Part shown: positions 1-5,111 of the stretch, one piece after another
How the letters are laid out: each line of letters begins with the position of its first letter
How positions within the stretch are numbered: position 1 is the first letter of the stretch
From: an uncultured beta proteobacterium
GTDB lineage: Bacteria > Pseudomonadota > Gammaproteobacteria > Burkholderiales > Burkholderiaceae_C
DNA: 5,111 nucleotides
Assembly (NCBI GenBank): GCA_903834645.1
Contig: CAILKA010000202.1
Location: forward strand, 1-5,111
Direction of reading: 5' to 3'
Translations under genes and position numbers: made by a program
Notes under the pieces: generated by a model
The model's input: the letters and a program-made list of their open reading frames with translations, nothing else
Told to the model about the DNA's origin: nothing
Databases searched by the model: none

Positions 1-778
1 CATAGATGGGCGTGATCGCGAAGCTGCGCCCGCCCGCGAGGATCGGCTGGTCGAGCACCCGGATGGCCTCGAGAGCCGCGTTCACGTTATCGGGCGTACC
101 GCTGACGAGAATGGCGTTGCGGGTCGGGTCGTCCTGGATCGTCACGCGGTTCCCGAGGAGGGTGCGCAGGAAGCCCGTCACATCGGCTTGCCGCACGGCC
201 TGCAGGTCCACCAGATGGAAGATGGGCCGCAGCGACGCCGGCGTCTCGGGGCTGGCCGATCCCCGCCGGATTTCCGGCTGGCCGCTCAGGCCAGCCGTCT
301 CGGGCAGCACGCGCACGAGCCCGCCCACGTCGATCACGGCGATGCCGTAGCTCTGCAGCAGTAGCTTCGCGGCCGTTTGCAACTGCTCCACCGTCTGGCC
401 CGCGCCGGAGCGGAACGTGACGAGTTCGCGCCGCGCAGCCACGGGCGGATCGATGCTCACGTTCTTGCCCGCAATCTCGGCGAACACCACCTGTGCAAAT
501 GCAGCAAGCGTCACCTGCTCGAGGGTGATCACGCCAGACTCGCCCGGCTTCGTCGGGGGCTGCGCAGGCGCGCCCGGCGCGCGGCTGCCTACCGAAGGTG
601 GTGGCGCCAGGCGCGCCGGGTTGGGCAGAGGCTGCGTGAGCGAGCGCCCCGCCTCGCCCGCAGCGGCCGTGGCGGGAGCGGCTGATGGCCGGCTCACCTG
701 CAGCGGAGGGGGGATTTCAGGCGCCTGTGCGCAGCCGGCAAGGGCGGCGACAGCGAGCCAGGTCAGTTTGCTATTCAC
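1..778 (-). CDS. gspD: Type II secretion secretin GspD, lipoprotein type, N-terminal part (3' end beyond window)
   Basis: The first 259 residues are visible; the frame runs off the left edge. GspD forms the outer-membrane channel through which folded exoproteins leave. Residues 1-15 are a short signal peptide (Lys4, then a hydrophobic stretch) ending in L-A-G-C, a lipobox with Cys16 as the lipidated residue and Ala17 at +2, which favours outer-membrane sorting. Residues 17-80 are a Pro/Ala-rich linker. Residues 83-160 match the secretin N0 domain (V-F-A-E-I-A-G-K-N-V then L-L-Q-S-Y-G-I-A-V). Residues 184-246 match N1 (F-H-L-V-D-L, D-D-P-T-R-N-A-I-L-V-S-G-T and V-L-D-Q-P). N2, N3 and the beta-barrel domain lie outside. 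The GTG start at 778 overlaps gspN by eight bases; a TTG at 793 would add five residues. GspD rather than PilQ is chosen from the operon, since PilQ normally has AMIN domains first. Confidence 0.92.
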   Translation of the reverse strand, partial: MNSKLTWLAVAALAGCAQAPEIPPPLQVSRPSAAPATAAAGEAGRSLTQPLPNPARLAPPPSVGSRAPGAPAQPPTKPGESGVITLEQVTLAAFAQVVFAEIAGKNVSIDPPVAARRELVTFRSGAGQTVEQLQTAAKLLLQSYGIAVIDVGGLVRVLPETAGLSGQPEIRRGSASPETPASLRPIFHLVDLQAVRQADVTGFLRTLLGNRVTIQDDPTRNAILVSGTPDNVNAALEAIRVLDQPILAGGRSFAITPIY

Positions 779-1214
779 TTCTTTCCACCCCAAGCGTGTA
801 GGAGGCGCCTTCGATGTCGACGCAGTAGGTGCGCTCGTCGATCCGCGTGATCACGTGGCCCGAGGGCAGCTTTTCGCCCACCTTGAGCGTGAGGGGCGGG
901 CGCGCCGGGTTGCGGAACTCGATGCGGATCTTGCGTGCGGCGCCCAGCCCGAACACGCCGGATACGCGCCAGCGCATATCCGGTGGCGGCGGGGCAGGGG
1001 CGGCGGTCGTAGCGGGCGGTATGCCCCAGAAAGGCGCTGTCATGACGGCTGGCATCAGCGCTACGGCCTGAGCCTCCCCCGGCGGCTGCCAGGGCGGCAC
1101 AGTCATGGCAGCCCGCTTGAGCCTCACGAGTTCGGCCTCGGGCTGTGGGGGCGGTGCGCCGAACCATCCGATGGCAAAGGCGGCAGCCAGCAGGAGGAGG
1201 AGGCGAAACACCAT
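771..1214 (-). CDS. gspN: GspC/GspN-type T2SS protein with HR domain (XpsN-like)
   Basis: A 147-residue bitopic protein. Residues 4-18 are a hydrophobic span next to the N-terminus (F-R-L-L-L-L-L-A-A-A-F-A-I-G-W); 21-80 are a Pro/Ala-rich linker containing A-P-F-W-G-I, similar to the short L-F-G motif before the HR domain of GspC; 81-143 form a small all-beta domain (V-S-G-V-F, then L-T-L-K-V-G-E-K-L-P-S-G-H-V-I-T-R-I and Y-T-L-G-V). This strand pattern matches the HR/PilP domain that binds the secretin N0 domain. There is no PDZ or coiled-coil region after it, unlike full GspC. The likely role is to link the GspL/GspM platform to GspD. In Xanthomonas the equivalent gene is called xpsN, so I use gspN; gspC would be equally defensible, and it is not the larger beta-barrel-like classical GspN. 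The start at 1214 leaves a 12-base gap after gspM; the stop is the operon's only visible TAG. Confidence 0.75.
   Translation of the reverse strand: MVFRLLLLLAAAFAIGWFGAPPPQPEAELVRLKRAAMTVPPWQPPGEAQAVALMPAVMTAPFWGIPPATTAAPAPPPPDMRWRVSGVFGLGAARKIRIEFRNPARPPLTLKVGEKLPSGHVITRIDERTYCVDIEGASYTLGVERSE
781..789 (-). promoter_or_regulatory. Probable ribosome binding site of gspD
   Basis: A purine-rich run GGTGGAAAG on the minus strand ends two bases before the GTG at 778; its GGTGG part lies six bases upstream of the start. It falls within the last codons of gspN. It supports GTG 778 over the alternative TTG at 793, which would place the start ahead of this run. Confidence 0.45.
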
Positions 1215-1215
1215 G

Positions 1216-1225
1216 CCAGGCCTGG
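1216..1225. repeat. Ten-base perfect palindrome in the gspM/gspN gap
   Basis: CCAGGCCTGG, its own reverse complement, fills most of the only intergenic gap in the window, immediately before the gspN ATG. It has no spacer, so it cannot form a normal hairpin loop without losing pairs. It may be chance in GC-rich DNA. Confidence 0.35.
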
Positions 1226-1226
1226 T

Positions 1227-1937
1227 TCAGCGCTTGGGAGGGGCCACGCGCGAAATCGCGCGCAGCTCCAGCGCGAGCGCGGGCGGCGAGCGCTGCAGTT
1301 CGAGTTGCAGGCTGCTGACCACCAGCCACTGGGGGTGCGTAGCCACCGTGCCCAGGAAGTTCAGCGCGGGCACGCGGTCGAAATCGAATCTCGCGCGCAC
1401 TTGCCACAGCGCCAGGCCGTCACGCTCCAGCGCCTGCACATCGTATCCAGCCGTGGCGCGGCGCGGCACGCTCCCCGGTGGGTTGGAGAGGTTGATGTCG
1501 GCCGCGCCCGATTGCTCCGTTGCGCTGGAACCGAGGGGCTGCAGACGTGTCACGGTGATCTCCCGCAGCACCAGGTTGGAAGCCGGGGCTGTCGTGCGCA
1601 TCCAGTCCTGCAGGCCGGCCTGGACAAGGGCGGGATCCTCACCCGGCCACAGGCCAGCTTCGTACGCCTGGAGCCGCTCCTGCAGCTGCGGGCTGAGCCT
1701 GTCCCACGGGGCGGCACGCAGCTGGCTGCGCAACTGCTCGGTGGCCGCCTGTGTGCTGCGCACGTCTTCCTGCAGGGCAACCAGGTGGTCATCCCACATC
1801 CACACAGCCTGCAGCCCCAGCAGCCCGGCCACCACCAGCGCGCCCATCCGCAGCAAGGTACTGCGGCGCCACTGGTCGGCCACCTGCTCGAAGGTGCCCT
1901 CCAGCATCGCCCAGGGGGTGCCGCCCGGGCCGCTCAT
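1227..1937 (-). CDS. gspM: Type II secretion inner-membrane platform protein GspM
   Basis: A 236-residue bitopic protein. A short cytoplasmic N-terminus (residues 1-28) is followed by one membrane span (about 29-48), a Gln/Glu/Leu-rich coiled coil (about 50-92) and a periplasmic domain ending in two strands (W-L-V-V-S-S-L-Q-L-E-L and A-L-A-L-E-L-R-A-I) typical of the GspM/PilO ferredoxin-like fold. GspM pairs with GspL in the periplasm and stabilises it. It is longer than many GspM proteins (often about 160-180 residues); the extra length is a loop around residues 130-165 rich in Ser, Gly and Pro. The ATG overlaps the gspL stop as ATGA and is preceded by AAGGG at nine bases. The short gene downstream also fits a GspM-then-GspC/N order. 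Low sequence conservation in this family means topology and context carry the call. Confidence 0.85.
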   Translation of the reverse strand: MSGPGGTPWAMLEGTFEQVADQWRRSTLLRMGALVVAGLLGLQAVWMWDDHLVALQEDVRSTQAATEQLRSQLRAAPWDRLSPQLQERLQAYEAGLWPGEDPALVQAGLQDWMRTTAPASNLVLREITVTRLQPLGSSATEQSGAADINLSNPPGSVPRRATAGYDVQALERDGLALWQVRARFDFDRVPALNFLGTVATHPQWLVVSSLQLELQRSPPALALELRAISRVAPPKR

Positions 1938-3106
1938 GATCGGCCGCCCTTCGCGGCCGCAGGCGGCGGTGGCGTGGCGCCAGAAGGCGCAGGCGAAGGC
2001 ACCATTGCGCCCGAAGTTGCAGCCGCGCCGCCCGCCTCGACGCCCTGGCGCCGGTAGGTCATCTCGAACGTGACGCTCCCCCCAGGCCCCGGTTCGCGTT
2101 GCTCACGCACGTCGCTGAAGTAGCCCGCTGCTTGAAGGCTCTGCACCACCGTCGAGCGGGGCATGTCGGCACCCATGGCGAGCGATGCGCGCACCGCCGA
2201 GCCCTCCACGCGCAAGTCGCGCAGCAGCACGCCCTTCTGTGGCAGCGCCTGGCCCAACCGGTTCAGCAGCTCGAACACCGCCACGCCGTCGAGCGCCTGC
2301 CCGATCTTCTCGACCCGCACCTGGTCTCGAAGCACCTGCTCGCGCTGAGCCAGGCCGGTGGCCGACTCGGCCTGCAGCCGCTCGCGCTCGGCCGCGGCCG
2401 ATTCGCGCGCAACGGCCACCTGGTGCCACTCCTGGCTGCGCCACCCGGCCGCCACGGCCAGCGTCGCGGCCAGCCCGCCCCAAAGCAGCCGCTCCCAGGT
2501 GCTGCCGTGGCGGTTCAGGGCGTGAACGGGCATCGCGCGCAACCAGGGCCGCGTACGCCAGGGCGTGCCGGCATCACGCGGGGCAACGCCGCTGCCCATG
2601 CTGGCTGCGCTCAACGCACTGGCGACTCGACCATGCAGGAAGCTGCTCCACTGCGCCTCGTCCGGAAAGTCCGGCCACCACAGGCTCTCAATCGGAACCC
2701 CATCCCGCCACGCCTGCGCTTCAAAACCGTCGAGGCAGGCATGCAGCCGCACTCCGTCCTGCAAGGGTGGGCGCACCAGGTCTTCCGGCCACAGTGGGCG
2801 CTCCGCGCGGCGGGAGGCGCCCTCGAGCAAGGCGTCGATACGCGCCGAATCCCAGGCGAAGGCAACGGCCTGCCGGCCGGCCAACCCCACCGCGTAGGTG
2901 GCTGTGTCGAAGGGCGCCCAGGCGGTCAGCTGCAGGGAGATCGCCTCCTGCCTGTCGCGCGCGCGAACGCCCGTGAGATCGAACACCCGAAGACGGTAGA
3001 GCGCGCGCGAGAGCAGGATCGGGCGCCGGCCAGCGCCCCAACCGGCACGAGCGGGTGGCACCCGGCCGCCCAGCGTCAAGCGCTCGAACGAATCAGGGGC
3101 TGCCAT
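1934..3106 (-). CDS. gspL: Type II secretion inner-membrane platform protein GspL
   Basis: A 390-residue bitopic protein. GspL recruits the ATPase GspE through its cytoplasmic domain and contacts GspM in the periplasm. Residues 1-205 are a soluble cytoplasmic part; 206-222 (L-L-W-G-G-L-A-A-T-L-A-V-A-A-G-W) are the single membrane span; 228-265 are charged, Ala/Glu/Gln/Arg-rich and likely coiled coil; 270-352 fit a ferredoxin-like periplasmic domain (A-V-F-E-L-L-N-R-L, then V-L-L-R-D-L-R-V-E, also seen in PilN). Residues 353-390 are a low-complexity Ala/Pro/Gly tail. The cytoplasmic part is somewhat short for GspL and shows no obvious actin-like phosphate motifs. The assignment rests on topology, the PilN-like C-terminal half and position between gspK and gspM. 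ATG at 3106 overlaps gspK by 14 bases; a TTG at 3112 is an alternative. Neither has a ribosome site, so coupling to gspK translation is likely. Confidence 0.85.
   Translation of the reverse strand: MAAPDSFERLTLGGRVPPARAGWGAGRRPILLSRALYRLRVFDLTGVRARDRQEAISLQLTAWAPFDTATYAVGLAGRQAVAFAWDSARIDALLEGASRRAERPLWPEDLVRPPLQDGVRLHACLDGFEAQAWRDGVPIESLWWPDFPDEAQWSSFLHGRVASALSAASMGSGVAPRDAGTPWRTRPWLRAMPVHALNRHGSTWERLLWGGLAATLAVAAGWRSQEWHQVAVARESAAAERERLQAESATGLAQREQVLRDQVRVEKIGQALDGVAVFELLNRLGQALPQKGVLLRDLRVEGSAVRASLAMGADMPRSTVVQSLQAAGYFSDVREQREPGPGGSVTFEMTYRRQGVEAGGAAATSGAMVPSPAPSGATPPPPAAAKGGRS
1947..1951 (-). promoter_or_regulatory. Ribosome binding site of gspM, in a possible hairpin loop
   Basis: AAGGG on the minus strand, nine bases before the gspM ATG at 1937, within the last codons of gspL. 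It sits between two copies of the self-complementary hexamer CGGCCG (1941-1946 and 1954-1959), so the mRNA could form a six-pair stem with this site in the seven-base loop. Confidence 0.5.
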
Positions 3107-4085
3107 GTGCAATGGCCGTGGGAAAACGGGGCCAGGCGGCTCCGGCTGGCTGGGGGCCTGGGGCAGGCGCGGAGTGCACCGCCAGGATCTGCCACGGCGC
3201 CACCGGGCTCTCGGGTGTCATGCTGACGAGGACGTGCACGGAGGTGGGCATCCCGGGCGCCCACACCGTGTAGGACTGCTCGAAGGACGTGTGAAAGAGG
3301 AAATCGTCGCCAGTGAGCGGCAGGCCTGTCAGTTCGCGCGCCTGGAATCCAGACTCAAAACCGGGGCCCTGCTTGCGGAGTCTATCAAAGAGGGCAAGTT
3401 GTTCGGGCGTAGCGGCAGGCAGGATGGCCCGGAGCACGGGAATCGGTGCGAGGTTCGGGTTGAGGTAGCCCGAGACCCGCGTGCTCGTGAGCTGGCCCAT
3501 GCGCTCGACCCACTGGGGCCGGTCACGCCACAAAGGCATGCGACCCAGCTCCCGGGTGGAGATGAGCCAATCGTTGCGCGGGCGCGGCAGGCCCAACTGG
3601 CCGTAGGCCTGAGCCTCGGCGCCGTTGAGCCGCTTGAGATCGTCCGTATCGGCGTAATCCAGCAGAACATCCACCAGCCCGTCCGCTTCCGAGGGTGAGG
3701 CTCCCAGCCCCTGCACCAGGCGGCGCAAGACCTGGGGATCGCTCTCGTTGATGGACACCAGCGCGCGCTGGTCGGTCACCCCCACGAGCGCACCGCTGCC
3801 GAGTGCATGAAAGCGCCCGTCGGCCACCAGGAGCTCGGCCCCCAGCCCGAACCCTGCCGGCCCACCAGGGCGGGTCGTGACGGTATACAGGGCCAGCTCC
3901 AACGCGTCGGAGGCCTTCAACCTGGCCTGCGCGTACTCTTGCAGGGACTGTACCTGGCGCCGCAGATGATCCACACGCGAAGCAAAGTAGGCGGCCACGA
4001 GCGTCACGACGGCCAGCGCCCCGAGGACGAGCACGAGCGCAAAGCCCCTCTGGCGCCCGAATGAGCGGCGTGCGCGGCTGCGCAT
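3093..4085 (-). CDS. gspK: Type II secretion minor pseudopilin GspK
   Basis: A 330-residue protein of the GspK family, the large pseudopilin at the very tip of the T2SS pseudopilus. The leader is basic (M-R-S-R-A-R-R) and ends at Gly14/Phe15, followed by a hydrophobic helix (about 15-36). Mature position +5 is Leu19, not Glu; loss of this Glu is the known hallmark of GspK and fits tip placement. The large alpha-helical insert includes D-Y-A-D-T-D-D (143-149), N-G-A-E (154-157), a Tyr at 161 and a later N-D-W-L-I-S-T-R-E-L, the conserved GspK core. A Y-L-N-P-N-L segment (207-212) and a helix-hairpin-helix-like region (P-A-A-T-P-E-Q-L) follow. The last 25 or so residues are Pro/Ala-rich and lie partly in the overlap with gspL. 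The ATG shares one base with the gspJ stop (TGATG) and has a good GGAG ribosome site. Confidence 0.92.
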   Translation of the reverse strand: MRSRARRSFGRQRGFALVLVLGALAVVTLVAAYFASRVDHLRRQVQSLQEYAQARLKASDALELALYTVTTRPGGPAGFGLGAELLVADGRFHALGSGALVGVTDQRALVSINESDPQVLRRLVQGLGASPSEADGLVDVLLDYADTDDLKRLNGAEAQAYGQLGLPRPRNDWLISTRELGRMPLWRDRPQWVERMGQLTSTRVSGYLNPNLAPIPVLRAILPAATPEQLALFDRLRKQGPGFESGFQARELTGLPLTGDDFLFHTSFEQSYTVWAPGMPTSVHVLVSMTPESPVAPWQILAVHSAPAPGPQPAGAAWPRFPTAIAHGSP

Positions 4086-4732
4086 CAGTTCTTCTCCACC
4101 TGCACGCGCGTGATCCGCGGCACGCCGCCTGACCGGGGAGCAGCAACGAAAACGGCGGGTGGATCGGCCCCCGTGACGATACCTACGGCAAGCGGCAAGG
4201 CGCGCGGTGTGCCCGACACCGCATCTTGCGGCCACTTGTCTCCCCACTTGCCGTCAGGCCCCAGGTACTGCAGCGCCCCCGGCCCGCCTTGCCATCGAGC
4301 CAACGTGATGGCAGCGCGCGCGGGCGTATCGGCATCGCCCTCCAGCCGTAGCACGAGCTCGCCGGTGCGACGGGGTTCGTCGTGCACCAGTTCGAGCTCG
4401 AACGATGCAGCCGGACTGGTCGGCCAGCCTGGCACGTCACTGGCGAAGCCCGTCATCTTCGAGACCGATCCTTGGAAGCGGTTCGAATCGTCTTGCGCAA
4501 GCGGCGTGAGTGACTCGATCGCGCGCCGCACCCACTCCAGGCGCAGTGCGTCCGTCTGGGGCTCCAACGCACCCGCATCGAGCAGCCGCTCCACACGGGC
4601 AGTCTGCGCAAGCGCCTGCCAGATGAGGGAGCTGACCACCGAGACGATGACCAGCGTGACGAGAGCTTCCATCAGCGTGAAGCCCTCGAAGCGGTTGGAA
4701 CGCCGGCCGCCAGCCCGAACAGTGCGGTTCAT
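4085..4732 (-). CDS. gspJ: Type II secretion minor pseudopilin GspJ
   Basis: A 215-residue protein with a class III (type IV prepilin-like) signal: a basic leader of 17 residues ending in Gly17, then Phe18 and the F-T-L-M-E motif, with Glu22 at mature position +5, followed by a hydrophobic helix (about residues 18-42). Prepilin peptidase (GspO/PilD, not in the window) would cut between Gly17 and Phe18 and methylate the new N-terminus. The C-terminal beta-rich domain contains L-Q-Y-L-G-P-D-G-K-W...K-W-P and A-L-P-L-A-V, which fit the GspJ pattern of Trp pairs followed by a Leu-Pro strand. The length is normal for GspJ. GspJ joins GspI and GspK in the pseudopilus tip. The ATG at 4732 is preferred over an upstream start (4945) because it places the signal near the N-terminus and gives an ATGA overlap with gspI. 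The ribosome site is weak, which suggests translational coupling. Confidence 0.9.
   Translation of the reverse strand: MNRTVRAGGRRSNRFEGFTLMEALVTLVIVSVVSSLIWQALAQTARVERLLDAGALEPQTDALRLEWVRRAIESLTPLAQDDSNRFQGSVSKMTGFASDVPGWPTSPAASFELELVHDEPRRTGELVLRLEGDADTPARAAITLARWQGGPGALQYLGPDGKWGDKWPQDAVSGTPRALPLAVGIVTGADPPAVFVAAPRSGGVPRITRVQVEKN
4094..4097 (-). promoter_or_regulatory. Ribosome binding site of gspK
   Basis: GGAG read on the minus strand within GGTGGAGAAG, eight bases before the ATG at 4085. It lies inside the last codons of gspJ. It is the clearest Shine-Dalgarno sequence in the window and fixes the gspK start at 4085 rather than the in-frame start far upstream at 4247. Confidence 0.7.
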
Positions 4733-5111
4733 GGTCTCGGCATGGCTCCCGCGCCGGCTTGCAGGGTACCGGAGCGCAGTGCCTTGAACTCGATGGGTAC
4801 GGGAGCGGGTGTACCGGAGCCCGCGGCATAGCTGCCGCTCACGGTGACTTCGTATAGGGCGGCCTGCCATCCCTCGGCAGCGGCGCCGGGCTCGGGCTGT
4901 TGGCCAAACAGCGGCTGCGGACCCGCCACGAGCCGGCTGGACCATCGCACCGACAAGCCCCCGAGCGCGCGCTCACCCTCAGGCTCGATGGCAGGATTGA
5001 CCGCAGCAATCAGGGCTTGCGCATTGATGAGCCCCTCCACACGCACGTGCTCGGCGCGAATGCGCGAGGCCCCGTCCAGGCTCTGGCGCATCCAATCGAA
5101 GAGCACGAGCC
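4729..5111 (-). CDS. gspI: Type II secretion minor pseudopilin GspI, C-terminal part (5' end beyond window)
   Basis: Partial gene: 126 codons plus a TGA stop are visible and the frame is open to the right edge, so the start, prepilin peptidase site and most of the hydrophobic N-terminal helix are missing. GspI is a minor pseudopilin that forms the pseudopilus tip complex with GspJ and GspK. Visible are the end of the long N-terminal helix (L-V-L-F-D-W-M-R-Q-S, then a charged amphipathic stretch), a V-N-P...P-E-G segment of the kind I recall in GspI variants, and a short beta-rich domain with V-R-W and Y-E-V-T-V strands. The strongest evidence is position: it abuts gspJ with an ATGA overlap, and I precedes J in T2SS operons. 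GspH is the main alternative, less likely because it normally lies before I. The GTG at 5106 is probably an internal valine, since the frame continues upstream and a start there would leave no pseudopilin signal. Confidence 0.75.
   Translation of the reverse strand, partial: LVLFDWMRQSLDGASRIRAEHVRVEGLINAQALIAAVNPAIEPEGERALGGLSVRWSSRLVAGPQPLFGQQPEPGAAAEGWQAALYEVTVSGSYAAGSGTPAPVPIEFKALRSGTLQAGAGAMPRP

Noticed and set aside
775..1407. Open frame of 210 codons on the minus strand overlapping gspM and gspN
   Set aside because: Out of frame with both, Arg/Ala/Gly-rich, and gspN in the other frame has a clear membrane span and HR-like domain.
417..2057. Long open frame of 546 codons on the plus strand, opposite gspD, gspN, gspM and the end of gspL
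   Set aside because: GC-rich DNA leaves long antisense frames open. The product is rich in Arg, Ala, Gly and His with no domain pattern, and it spans four well-supported genes on the other strand.
2872..2881. Palindrome GCCGGCCGGC inside gspL
   Set aside because: It is made of ordinary GC-rich codons (Ala-Gly-Arg-Gln) with no spacer or T-run; expected by chance in such DNA.
2099..3226. Open frame of 375 codons on the plus strand opposite gspL and the end of gspK
   Set aside because: Same reason: shadow of real minus-strand genes, composition biased, no recognisable fold.
3093..4247. Longer gspK start at 4247
   Set aside because: It would bury the prepilin-like signal 54 residues inside; ATG 4085 has a good ribosome site and correct signal spacing.
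4085..4945. Longer gspJ start at 4945
   Set aside because: It would put 71 residues of Arg-rich sequence ahead of the prepilin leader and overlap gspI heavily; the ATG at 4732 gives a proper leader and an ATGA overlap.
4729..5106. Complete small gene starting at GTG 5106
   Set aside because: The frame is open to the window edge, and the protein would lack the pseudopilin signal expected before gspJ; it is read as a 5'-truncated gspI.
1..5111. Type IV pilus or MSHA operon instead of T2SS
   Set aside because: Three minor pseudopilins in the order I-J-K, with a large GspK lacking the Glu at +5, and a secretin that goes straight into N0 without an AMIN domain are T2SS features.
1..5111. Promoter, terminator, insertion sequence or CRISPR array
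   Set aside because: No gap of more than 12 bases between genes, no hairpin followed by a T-run, no terminal inverted repeats, no regularly spaced repeats.

Overview
The window is a continuous stretch of one operon encoding the inner-membrane platform, minor pseudopilins and secretin of a type II secretion system (T2SS, general secretion pathway). All seven genes lie on the minus strand, so transcription runs from high to low coordinates. The DNA is strongly GC-rich, with G/C-biased third codon positions and GTG/ATG starts. Together with the gene set this suggests a Gram-negative proteobacterium, most likely a betaproteobacterium of the Burkholderiales type or a xanthomonad-like gammaproteobacterium. 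That placement is an inference from composition and gene order, not from a database match.

Layout in transcription order: gspI (5' end cut off by the right edge, ends 4729), gspJ (4732-4085), gspK (4085-3093), gspL (3106-1934), gspM (1937-1227), a short gspC/gspN-type gene (1214-771) and gspD, the secretin (from 778, cut off by the left edge). Every junction is an overlap of 1 to 14 bases except gspM/gspN, where 12 bases separate stop and start. No intergenic space remains for an internal promoter or terminator, and none was seen. No stretch lacks a gene. There are no tRNA or rRNA genes, CRISPR arrays or mobile elements.

How the genes work together: GspI, GspJ and GspK are pseudopilins that together form the tip of the periplasmic pseudopilus. 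GspL and GspM are single-pass inner-membrane proteins; GspL couples the cytoplasmic ATPase GspE (outside the window) to the platform. The GspC/N-type protein carries a homology-region (HR) domain that docks on the secretin N0 domain. GspD forms the outer-membrane channel and here carries a lipoprotein signal. The E, F, G and H genes would be expected upstream, beyond position 5111.

Notable points are the secretin-last order I-J-K-L-M-N-D (as in the Xanthomonas xps cluster, unlike canonical C-D-E-...-N), the lipoprotein secretin, the very small HR-only GspC/N protein without PDZ domain, and a possible hairpin presenting the gspM ribosome binding site in its loop. I see no evidence of a previously undescribed system; this is a recognisable but somewhat divergent T2SS operon.
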